DNA of 52,898 bases, taken from NCBI GenBank assembly GCA_018698135.1, contig JABINZ010000098.1:1-52898 (forward strand), given 5' to 3'. Origin of the DNA: Bacteroidota bacterium (GTDB taxonomy: Bacteria; Bacteroidota; Bacteroidia; CAILMK01; JAAYUY01). Below are positions 28,484 through 36,823 of the stretch, piece after piece. Within the stretch, counting starts at the first letter, position 1. The number at the start of each line of letters is the position of its first letter. The notes under the pieces are model-generated. The model did not search any database, was not told the DNA's origin, and was given only the letters and a program-made list of their open reading frames with translations. A program made the translations under genes and the position numbers.

Positions 28484-29986
28484 ATGAAAACTGTAAATGG
28501 TTTAATACTACTCTTTTGTCTTTTTTTTCTGTTCAGCCAAACTGCTGAAGCACAAAATGTTGGTATTAGTACCACAGCTGCCACACCCAATTCAAATGCC
28601 TTATTAGATATAAGTTCTCCTGCAACAGGACAAGGAAAAGGATTGCTTATTCCCAGAATCACCTATGCACAAAGGACTACGGCCGGTCAGGCTGGTGGAC
28701 TATTAGATGGTTCCAGTAATTTGCATGGTGGGGCAGCACAAGGTTTAATGATTTATCAAACGGATGGTTCGGGTGATGGAGAAGGATTTTATTACAATAC
28801 AAGTGCTACGTCCACCCCCAATTGGGTTTATATTTCAAATAATTCAGTTACTGAACGGAATAATCATGTAATTGTTAAGTCAGTATCGGATTTTCCTGAT
28901 GCTGTTAGCGGAGTTATAACCTTAGCAGATAATGTAACATACGAAATAAATGGAACCGTAAGTTTGGGAAGCACCCGGCTTGTTATGGGCGTTTCCAATG
29001 TCATTCATGGAATTGATAAATCGGATGATAAACTTGTTTATACGGGAACAGGTAGTATGATAACTTCTGTGAATCAGGACTTTACTATTCGAACAATAAT
29101 GCTATATGCCCCAACAACGGGAAGTCAGGTTTTTGATGTTACTGGCTCAACATATAAAATTCAATTAATGGATAATATTTTTTATGGTTGTAAAGATTTG
29201 GGAGATTTTAATGGTGGAGATTGTCTTGTCATTAATCTGAACCTGACCATTGCCTGTAGTGAAGGTTTTGAATTTAAAGGAACTTTAAACAAAGTTTTTT
29301 TTGTTAGCAATATGTATGAATCCAATTTGGCAGGAACAGCCATAAGATTTCCATCTGGATCTTTTGAAGTTGTTCAAATAACGAATAATTATTTTAGTGT
29401 AAATACTGGTTTAACCGGATTGAATATTACCGCTGCATCTGCTAGTGTGGCTGATGCTAAAATTACGCATAATTTTTTCACAGGATCAGGAACATATTTA
29501 ACTGGAGTATCCTCTGCATATGCATCCTGGTTTTTCTATGGAAATACCGAATTACCAGATAGTGAACCCTTTGGTACGTTAGAGATTCATGGCAATACAA
29601 CGGCTACTAGTATTGCTTCGCATAATACCTATTATAAAGCATCTGGCGCTAATTATACTTCTAGTGGCGAATTATTCGATACCAATGGTGTTCATAATCG
29701 ATTGCGATATAAAGGGGTAAAAGATATGAAGGCATCATACTCTGTAACTGGAAGCATAAAAGTAGCCAGTTCCGGCAATAAAGTAAAAATTGCTGTTTAT
29801 AAAAATGGAAGCACCCGCATAGGTTGGGCACAAATAACACCATCAAATACCACTGGTGAATTTAACTTTTCCATTAATGGCAACAGAACTTTGGAAACAA
29901 ACGACTATCTGGAAGTTTATGTTTATGCTCAATCAACACCATTTAATATTACACTAACGGAATTAAATATGAGTATTGAGGATTAG
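28484..29986 (+). CDS. Secreted fibre-like protein with predicted beta-helix, tandem paralogue 1
   Basis: A signal peptide (1 to about 23, ending AEAQ) precedes a head module (NVGISTT, NALLDISSP, GLLIPRITYAQRT, GLMIYQTD) common at the start of Bacteroidota surface proteins. Residues of about 125-385 contain repeated short strands and Asn ladders (ITLADNVTYEINGTV, DNIFYGCKDLG, ITNNYF, ITHNFF) that read as a right-handed beta-helix, like phage tail-spike proteins. The last 90 residues look like a jelly-roll domain (SGNKVKIAVYKNG, NDYLEVYVYAQS). There is no T9SS sorting domain, so the surface route is unclear. The next gene is a full-length paralogue. Function unknown; adhesion or glycan contact is a guess. 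Confidence 0.7.
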   Translation: MKTVNGLILLFCLFFLFSQTAEAQNVGISTTAATPNSNALLDISSPATGQGKGLLIPRITYAQRTTAGQAGGLLDGSSNLHGGAAQGLMIYQTDGSGDGEGFYYNTSATSTPNWVYISNNSVTERNNHVIVKSVSDFPDAVSGVITLADNVTYEINGTVSLGSTRLVMGVSNVIHGIDKSDDKLVYTGTGSMITSVNQDFTIRTIMLYAPTTGSQVFDVTGSTYKIQLMDNIFYGCKDLGDFNGGDCLVINLNLTIACSEGFEFKGTLNKVFFVSNMYESNLAGTAIRFPSGSFEVVQITNNYFSVNTGLTGLNITAASASVADAKITHNFFTGSGTYLTGVSSAYASWFFYGNTELPDSEPFGTLEIHGNTTATSIASHNTYYKASGANYTSSGELFDTNGVHNRLRYKGVKDMKASYSVTGSIKVASSGNKVKIAVYKNGSTRIGWAQITPSNTTGEFNFSINGNRTLETNDYLEVYVYAQSTPFNITLTELNMSIED

Positions 29987-30086
29987 CTATGTTCTTATGC
30001 AAAAGTAATGCTTAGTGTATGTTATTGTCATACAGGGCGTAGTACGAAATATTTGCATTAGCTATTCCCAAAAAAGTATTTTCGCT

Positions 30087-31622
30087 ATGAAAGGATTGAA
30101 TAAAAAGATAATGGTGAATGTTATGAAAAATTTGAAAGGAATAATACTACTAGCAGCTATATTACTAGCTGGATTCCAGATCACCTCCAGCCAGAATATT
30201 GGAATAAGTACAACTGGAGCAACACCTAATTCAAATGCAATATTAGATATCGTCAGCCCCTCAACTGGACAAGGAAAAGGATTATTAATTCCAAGAATAA
30301 CATATGCTCAACGTACTCTTTCCAGTCAGGCAGGTGGATTATTGGATGGTTCTGGCAATTTATATGGAGGGGCTGCCCAAGGATTAATGGTTTATCAAAC
30401 TGATGCTTCAGGAGATGGTGAAGGTTTTTATTTTAATACAAGTTCAAGTTCAACTCCTAATTGGGATTATATTTCCAGCAAATCTGTTAGCGAAAGAAGT
30501 AATCATGTGTTAGTAAAATCACTTGCGGATTTCCCATCCCCTGTAAGTGGCGAAATTATACTAGAAGATAATATTTCATATGAAATAAATGGAACTGTAA
30601 ATATTGGTAGTAATAGAATTATTATGGGTGTATCTAATACTATTTATGGTATTGATAAATCGAATGACAAATTGGTTTATACAGGAAGTAGTAATATGAT
30701 TAGTGGGAGCAATCAGGATTTTACAATAAGAACTGTATTTATATATGCTCCAATTGCTGGAAGTAAAGTGTTTAATGTAACAGGTTCTACAAACAAGGTT
30801 CAATTGGTTGACAATATTTTTGGTGGTTGTAAAGATTTAGGAGTGTTTGATGGAGGAGAAATGCTTGTAGTTGATAGAAATTTAATTGTGAGTTGTTCAA
30901 ATGGGCTAGAATTAAAAGGTGACCTAGAGCATGTTTTTTACGTCCAAAACGTTCATGAAGAAAACACAGGCAGTCTTTATACTATTCCTTCGGGTACTTT
31001 TCATGTTATCATGATTTCCGGGAATTATTTTGATATTGATTCGCCATCAATTGGTCTTGATATCGCAGCTTTTTCTGCAACTATATCAGATGCAAAAATT
31101 GTAAATAACTTTTTTGTAGGTGATGGTACTTACATTAATGGCGTATCTACCAGCTATGCTTTCTGGTTTTTCTTTGGAAATACCGAATTGCCTGATAGTA
31201 AGCCTTCAGGAGAATTAGAAATTCATGGAAATACTACGGCTACCAGTATTGTAACGCATAATACTTATTATAAAGCAGAAGGAGTAAATTACTCTTCCAG
31301 TGGTGAATTGTTTGATACAAATGGTGTTAGCAACAGGCTTAGATATACTGGAACAAAAGATTTAAAATCATCATATACAGTATCAGGTAGCTTGAAAGTG
31401 GCAGCATCAGGTAATAAAGTAAAAGTTGCTGTTTATAAAAATGGGACTGAACGTCTTCACTGGACACAATTAACGCCAACCAATACAAGCTCTGAGTATA
31501 GTTTTTCAATTCAGGGAACTGAGGAATTAGAAACCAATGATTATTTGGAGGTTTTTGTTTATGCTCAATCGACAAGATTTGATATTACTATTACTGAGTT
31601 GAATTTTAGTATTGAAGACTAG
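30087..31622 (+). CDS. Secreted fibre-like protein with predicted beta-helix, tandem paralogue 2
   Basis: It aligns end to end with the preceding gene: signal peptide, head module (NIGISTT, LLIPRITYAQRT), predicted beta-helix (IILEDNISYEINGTV, DNIFGGCKDLG, VNNFFVG) and C-terminal jelly-roll (NDYLEVFVYAQS, ending FSIED). The divergence is spread evenly over the protein, so the duplication is not recent. The ATG at 30087 was chosen; ATG at 30123 gives a signal peptide closer in length to that of the paralogue, and GTG at 30015 looks too early. No T9SS domain is present. It follows after 100 bases without a terminator and precedes a T9SS type A protein by 70 bases. Confidence 0.7.
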   Translation: MKGLNKKIMVNVMKNLKGIILLAAILLAGFQITSSQNIGISTTGATPNSNAILDIVSPSTGQGKGLLIPRITYAQRTLSSQAGGLLDGSGNLYGGAAQGLMVYQTDASGDGEGFYFNTSSSSTPNWDYISSKSVSERSNHVLVKSLADFPSPVSGEIILEDNISYEINGTVNIGSNRIIMGVSNTIYGIDKSNDKLVYTGSSNMISGSNQDFTIRTVFIYAPIAGSKVFNVTGSTNKVQLVDNIFGGCKDLGVFDGGEMLVVDRNLIVSCSNGLELKGDLEHVFYVQNVHEENTGSLYTIPSGTFHVIMISGNYFDIDSPSIGLDIAAFSATISDAKIVNNFFVGDGTYINGVSTSYAFWFFFGNTELPDSKPSGELEIHGNTTATSIVTHNTYYKAEGVNYSSSGELFDTNGVSNRLRYTGTKDLKSSYTVSGSLKVAASGNKVKVAVYKNGTERLHWTQLTPTNTSSEYSFSIQGTEELETNDYLEVFVYAQSTRFDITITELNFSIED

Positions 31623-31692
31623 TTTATGGTTTCAAAGAAAGATTAAATATATGGAGTCAATACACATTATTTACAAATAAACGATTCGAACT

Positions 31693-33444
31693 ATGAAAAG
31701 AATATTTATCATCTTAATATTTGTGAGTTTGCTCAGTAGCATGAATTCACAAGCTCAATTGAAGAACAATGGTGCTGTATTAACCCTTACTTCTGGCTCT
31801 TCTTTGGTCATAAGTGGTTTTGATTATGTGAATCAAAGTTCAGGGAGTAGTCATGGTGATATTAATCTTTCAGGAACTATATATTTGGATGGTGACTGGA
31901 CTAATAATGCAACAGCAGGGCAATTGCTGGATTCAACAGCAAGTACAGGTACAGTTGTATTTAATGGGAGTACTACACAAACAATTAGCGGTATGGAATC
32001 GCATTTCTATAATTTAAGTGTAAATTCTGGAGCTGCTGTAAATGTTTCAGCGGGTGATTTGGTTAAAGTATATAACGATTTTACAAACAATGGCGATTTT
32101 ACCTTGAAAGCGAGTTCATCAGCTATTGCCTCCTTAATTGATGCAGGCTCGTCATCGAATCTTTTGGGTTCTGGGAATTATAAAATAGAAAGATATATGC
32201 CCTCAGCAGGATGGCACTATGTGTCGTCACCGCTAACAAAAGCATCTAGCACAACCAATGTATTTTGGGGTGCTGCTGTTTATTCATATGTTGAAAACAC
32301 CAATAGTTGGCAAGCACATTATAACAACGAACAATTGGATGTGATGAAGGGCTATGATATTTATTACAAAACAGCTTCTCCCACGATTAGTTTTAGTGGG
32401 ACATACAATACAGGAAACCAGTCTATTGCATTAACAAAATCAAATGATGGATATAATTTTGTGGGTAATCCGTATCCTTGTACGATCGATTGGGATGCAT
32501 CCAGTGGTTGGACCAAAACCAATGTGTATAATGGTATTTATATTTGGGATGCCACTTTACTTTCAGGACTTGGTGATTACATGGAATATGTAGGAGGTGT
32601 TGGAAATAATGGAGGCACACGCTATATTCCCCCTACACAGGCATTTTTTGTTTTTGTTCCTAATGGTTATTCAAGCGGAACAATAGGCGTGTCCAATGCT
32701 GTAAAAGTTAATAAAACCTCAGTTCCTTTTAGAACTGCTAACAAAGGGAATTATATCCGTTTTAAGGTAACTGAAGGCACATTAACGAATTCAACAGTGC
32801 TAAGGTTACACGAGGCTGCAAGCGAATTGTTTGATGGGGATTTTGATACCTATAAAATTTTCCATTCCAATAAAATTGTTCCTCAGCTATATACAGAATT
32901 AGATGCAGTTAATTATTCGATCAATACGATTGGATATGTTCAAAACAATACCATCATTCCATTAAACTACAAACCAGGCCAATCGGGCCATCATAAATTG
33001 GAGTTTGATCTTGATGCTTTTGAGGATGCATTGATTAGTTACGATATCATTTTGGAAGATACTAAAACAGGTGCTATTGTTGATTTTAAGCAGCAAAAAG
33101 AGTATAGTTTTCAGGCAGAAGTTGGTGATAATGAGAAGCGTTTTCTGATTCATTTAGCTCAGGCAGGAAGCATTAAATCCGTTGATTTCAATAATCCAAC
33201 ATCTATTACAGAAACCGAAAAATCTGTTGTTTCGATATACGCATCTCATCATGAAATAGTTTTTAAAAGCAATAATAGAATCGATGGACAGTTAAGCATT
33301 TATGATGTTTCAGGTAAGCAGCTATTTACAGAATGGATTGAAAACTCTGCTTATCAAACCTTTGCAATTCCTTCACAAGGTGTTTATTTGGTTTCGTTTG
33401 AGAATAATGAAATAAGTAGCAATACAAAAGTTCTTATTCAATAG
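31693..33444 (+). CDS. Secreted protein with T9SS type A sorting domain
   Basis: A signal peptide (to about 21, ending SQAQ) precedes a repetitive Ser/Thr/Gly-rich beta region of about 120 residues (LTLTSGSSLVISG, IYLDGDWTNNA, VVFNGSTTQTISG). A second beta domain follows with GWHYVSSPL and FVGNPYPCTIDWD, typical of Bacteroidota cell-surface proteins. The last 75 residues form the type A sorting domain (SIYDVSGKQLFTEWIEN, GVYLVSF, KVLIQ). Exported and probably surface-attached; no catalytic motif was seen. It is the third plus-strand gene after the beta-helix pair and may be co-expressed with them. Its 3' end overlaps a convergent membrane-protein gene by 11 bases. Confidence 0.85.
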   Translation: MKRIFIILIFVSLLSSMNSQAQLKNNGAVLTLTSGSSLVISGFDYVNQSSGSSHGDINLSGTIYLDGDWTNNATAGQLLDSTASTGTVVFNGSTTQTISGMESHFYNLSVNSGAAVNVSAGDLVKVYNDFTNNGDFTLKASSSAIASLIDAGSSSNLLGSGNYKIERYMPSAGWHYVSSPLTKASSTTNVFWGAAVYSYVENTNSWQAHYNNEQLDVMKGYDIYYKTASPTISFSGTYNTGNQSIALTKSNDGYNFVGNPYPCTIDWDASSGWTKTNVYNGIYIWDATLLSGLGDYMEYVGGVGNNGGTRYIPPTQAFFVFVPNGYSSGTIGVSNAVKVNKTSVPFRTANKGNYIRFKVTEGTLTNSTVLRLHEAASELFDGDFDTYKIFHSNKIVPQLYTELDAVNYSINTIGYVQNNTIIPLNYKPGQSGHHKLEFDLDAFEDALISYDIILEDTKTGAIVDFKQQKEYSFQAEVGDNEKRFLIHLAQAGSIKSVDFNNPTSITETEKSVVSIYASHHEIVFKSNNRIDGQLSIYDVSGKQLFTEWIENSAYQTFAIPSQGVYLVSFENNEISSNTKVLIQ

Positions 33445-33829
33445 AAGATTTCGTTTTCCTTGTTTTCCTGATTATTCCTCCTAATATCATAGCAAAAGGG
33501 TAGCATACTAGAGGTAAAATTGAAAAAGGAAAAAGCGAATGGAGTTCAGATAAGTGAGTAGCTGAAAGCAACAAACAAATAATGAATAAGTCGATAATTA
33601 ATGCTACAAATACAATTGCGGAATATGTAATATAAGATGACAAATTCTCCGATTTAATTGCCAGAAAAGGATTGATCAGCACAAAACTATAAAGACCCAA
33701 ATTGCCAATTTGCCAAACCATACTTTTTTCAATCTGTATTCGGACAACCAGCATCGTAATAGTTGTAATTATTAATATAATGAAACCCTGAATCAAGATT
33801 TTGCCAAAAATGCTATGTTGATTTTCCAT
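33434..33829 (-). CDS. Small four-pass membrane protein, function unknown
   Basis: About 131 residues from ATG at 33829; the longer frame begins with TTG, which is less likely. Four hydrophobic segments are visible (about 11-29, 42-58, 66-88 and 98-116), ending in a basic RKTRKTKSS tail that should face the cytoplasm. No family motif was recognised. It is convergent with the T9SS gene and overlaps its end by 11 bases. It is long and hydrophobic in a consistent way, so it is probably real, but support is moderate. Confidence 0.55.
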   Translation of the reverse strand: MENQHSIFGKILIQGFIILIITTITMLVVRIQIEKSMVWQIGNLGLYSFVLINPFLAIKSENLSSYITYSAIVFVALIIDLFIICLLLSATHLSELHSLFPFSILPLVCYPFAMILGGIIRKTRKTKSSIE

Positions 33830-34137
33830 TGTACAAATCAAATATACATGAATTTTTTTCGTTTGAAATTACCTACAGACAAATGAAAAAAAATCATGTA
33901 AAAGCGAAACGATTCCGACTGAGAATATAGATGTTGTATTTTACTTTAAACAAATTTTATGTTTTTTATAGGAGAAATGTAACTTCAGTAAGCAGAATTA
34001 CTCCATTTGTATTTTCATGTTTTATTATTATTCCACAACAATCAACACAAGCAGATTGTTTGCTGTTAGCTAATTAATGAGTCACAATTAATTTTTATGC
34101 TTAAATTGCTCTTAAATAAGTAGAGGGTAAATTATAC

Positions 34138-34959
34138 ATGAAGAACTCGCAAAAGTTTGCAGACGATAGCTGGAGGTGTAAACTTCACACAATCATTTTT
34201 GAAGCAGATACAAAAACAGGAAAGTTTTTTGACATATCACTTTTCATTCTTATCATTATTAGTGTTTTTATTGTCATGTTGGATAGTGTTCCCAGCATTC
34301 GAATTAAGATTGGTCCTTTTCTAACTGCTATTGAATGGGCAGTGACTATTCTTTTTACTATCGAATACATCCTGCGTATTATAACTGTTAAAAAACCAAT
34401 TAAATATGTCCTTAGTTTTTTTGGAATTATTGATTTATTAGCCATTCTTCCAACATACATTTCCTTATTTTTAATTGGTTATAAGTATTTACTCGTTATC
34501 AGGGTATTGAGACTTTTGCGAATATTCAGAGTACTTAAGCTGGTTCATTTTTTAGGAGCATCCAAATACCTCATCATTTCTCTTAGAGGTAGTTTGTATA
34601 AAATTGCTGTTTTTTTGGCTGCTGTATTAATAATGGTTATCATTTTTGGCTCTTTGATGTATATTATTGAAGGGAGTGAAAGTGGATTTACCAGTATTCC
34701 AAGAAGCATTTATTGGGCAATAGTAACACTAACAACAGTTGGTTATGGAGATATTGCACCAGTTACAGTTCTGGGGCAAACACTTGCTTCCATTATTATG
34801 ATAATGGGTTATTCCATAATTGCTGTTCCGACAGGTATCGTAACTGCCGAAATGACGAAAAAGAAACTTGAAGTTAATACGCATGTTTGTCAAAATTGCA
34901 ACGAAAACAAGCATGATGACAATGCGGAATTCTGCAAGGGTTGTGGGCATGAACTTTAA
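34138..34959 (+). CDS. Voltage-gated potassium channel with C-terminal zinc ribbon
   Basis: A six-helix Kv-type channel subunit of 273 residues. The voltage-sensing S4 is clear (IRVLRLLRIFRVLKLVHF, about 121-138, Arg/Lys every third residue) and the selectivity filter is TVGYGD (200-205). After S6 (about 215-238) a short cytoplasmic tail carries four cysteines in two CxxC pairs (251/254 and 266/269) and ends KGCGHEL, a zinc-ribbon pattern. It should form tetramers in the inner membrane and pass K+ on depolarisation. The ribbon may aid assembly or respond to metal or redox state (inference). About 300 bases upstream hold no gene. Confidence 0.93.
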   Translation: MKNSQKFADDSWRCKLHTIIFEADTKTGKFFDISLFILIIISVFIVMLDSVPSIRIKIGPFLTAIEWAVTILFTIEYILRIITVKKPIKYVLSFFGIIDLLAILPTYISLFLIGYKYLLVIRVLRLLRIFRVLKLVHFLGASKYLIISLRGSLYKIAVFLAAVLIMVIIFGSLMYIIEGSESGFTSIPRSIYWAIVTLTTVGYGDIAPVTVLGQTLASIIMIMGYSIIAVPTGIVTAEMTKKKLEVNTHVCQNCNENKHDDNAEFCKGCGHEL

Positions 34960-34991
34960 AAAAGAATTAAAACCAATTCCACATTATAGAA

Positions 34992-36737
34992 TTAGAATAA
35001 AATATCCCAGTCTAATTTTTTTCCAGCTTCCCCATATTTTTCAGGAATAACTTTCCAATTGTTTAAGGTTTCTGGATTTACCGGACTATTTTCTTCAATC
35101 CATTTCATGACCAAATAGCGTAAATCTACTTCGGTAGATGTAAGAATTCGATCAGCCAGCGAATCTTTTTGTATTCCAGATCCAATAGTCAAGTGCCCAC
35201 CACCACCTTGTCCTCTGTAGGAGTTGATTGCTACTTGATAGGTTTCAGTGGGATCAAATATTCGCTTATCTGTAAGTGAAAGAATTTGAACGCGATGACC
35301 AATTTCTTTGGTTACATCTACAGTATATTGAATTCCAGCTGCACTTTCAAAATTGTAGAATGCATTTTTCAGTCGTAGTTTTTCATTCTCTTTATCTTCA
35401 AAAAGCATCAAATGATCTTTCCTTTTTTTCATTACATCGAATCGCAAACCATAAGCATATTCTAAAGCATCTTTAATTTCCTGTCCACTAAGCGACATGG
35501 TATAAAGCAAGTTTTCGTATTTGTATAGCCTGAACATGTCTCTGATGTAAATTTCTCCTGAATCAATAACACTATTGTAAGACAATGGTGCTGTAAATGA
35601 AATATCCGCATTTGTTATTTCAAGTTGAATTTTATGAATCAGATCGGTAAAGGCAGCTGGACCAAAAAAGGATTCTTTGCTGTCAATGCTTTTGCTAAAT
35701 ATCCCAATTTTAGTCGAAACAAAAGATTTAACTTCCTCGAAATCCGATTGAAATGTGGCCATGAAAGCCGAGTCGGCTATAAAGTTATTGCTGGCAATTA
35801 AATTACCCGATATTTCTTTTTCATATTCTTTTGAATCTTCATTATACGTGAAAACAATAGTTGCTTCTGCCATGAATTTTGCTGAATTATCTGGATCAAG
35901 TATCAAAACGCTCTTTTTATTTGGTCCTTCAATAAACTTATTTACTGCTTGATGATCATGTCCTGCAAATATGATATCAAAACCAGCTACTTTCTGAGCC
36001 ACCAGTTCAACTGCATTTTCATTTTTATAGGTGTGCTCATCTTGATTATTATTGGTGTAATCCAATCCTGAATGAAACAGTCCAATAATCAAATCCGGTT
36101 TCTCATTTTTTTGAAGTATTTCCATCCAATCGCTAGCAGATTCCAACATATCTGAATACTCCATCCCAGACCATATTTGCTCGGGCAACCAATTTGGAAT
36201 AGCTGGTGTTATTAAACTTAAAATGGCAATTTTAAATCCTTTGCGTTTGATTATGTGATAGGGCTGAAAGTAAGTTGTCCCATCTTCTTTCATGGCATTG
36301 GCTGCCATCCATGGAAAATCAAATTCATGAACTAGTTTGTCATATACATCATGTCCGGCTTCAATATCGTGATTGCCAACCGTAGCCGCATCATAGCCCA
36401 TGTAATTCATTACTTTAGCACAAATATGCTCTTGTTTTGTTTTTACAAAATTGGAGTAATAAACGATGGGCTGACCTTGAAGAATATCACCATTATCAAG
36501 CAGGATTACTTCCTGTTCTTTATTAGCTCTTTCTTGCTTTATATAGGTCATTAATTGAGCTAGCGAATGATCAACTTCTTTGTCTGTATTGAAGTCATAA
36601 GGGAAAATTGCCCCATGAACATCGCTGGTTTCAAAAATCTTAATGGTAACTGTTTCCTGCTTTGAACAACTCATAATGATGATTGATAATGGAATTAACA
36701 ACAAAAATTTCAAGTTATGCGTACTTATTTTTCTCAT
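34992..36737 (-). CDS. 5'-nucleotidase / 2',3'-cyclic phosphodiesterase family lipoprotein
   Basis: A signal peptide ends in the lipobox IIMSC, so it is a predicted lipoprotein. The metallophosphatase domain has the dimetal motifs in order: ETSDVHG, LDNGDILQG, VGNHDIEAG, GLFHSG and FAGHDHQ. The second half is a 5'-nucleotidase C-terminal domain (SFTAPLSYN, SYRGQGGGGHLTIG). At 581 residues it matches the UshA/CpdB group. It would dephosphorylate extracytoplasmic nucleotides for salvage, with specificity not readable. It is convergent with the K+ channel and transcribed in the same direction as the transglutaminase gene, 86 bases apart. Confidence 0.9.
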   Translation of the reverse strand: MRKISTHNLKFLLLIPLSIIIMSCSKQETVTIKIFETSDVHGAIFPYDFNTDKEVDHSLAQLMTYIKQERANKEQEVILLDNGDILQGQPIVYYSNFVKTKQEHICAKVMNYMGYDAATVGNHDIEAGHDVYDKLVHEFDFPWMAANAMKEDGTTYFQPYHIIKRKGFKIAILSLITPAIPNWLPEQIWSGMEYSDMLESASDWMEILQKNEKPDLIIGLFHSGLDYTNNNQDEHTYKNENAVELVAQKVAGFDIIFAGHDHQAVNKFIEGPNKKSVLILDPDNSAKFMAEATIVFTYNEDSKEYEKEISGNLIASNNFIADSAFMATFQSDFEEVKSFVSTKIGIFSKSIDSKESFFGPAAFTDLIHKIQLEITNADISFTAPLSYNSVIDSGEIYIRDMFRLYKYENLLYTMSLSGQEIKDALEYAYGLRFDVMKKRKDHLMLFEDKENEKLRLKNAFYNFESAAGIQYTVDVTKEIGHRVQILSLTDKRIFDPTETYQVAINSYRGQGGGGHLTIGSGIQKDSLADRILTSTEVDLRYLVMKWIEENSPVNPETLNNWKVIPEKYGEAGKKLDWDILF

Positions 36738-36823
36738 AATAAATAAAATGATGGTAATGCAATATCAGATACTCAGCACTCTGATATGAATAGCAATTGA
36801 ATGATCTGGATAAATAGAAAAAT

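Noticed and set aside
30015-30086. GTG at 30015 as the start of the second beta-helix protein
   Set aside because: It would place about 35 extra residues before the signal peptide; ATG at 30087 or 30123 matches the paralogue better.
28484-31622. Beta-helix pair as a prophage remnant
   Set aside because: Both genes carry bacterial signal peptides and a Bacteroidota surface head, and no other phage genes lie nearby.
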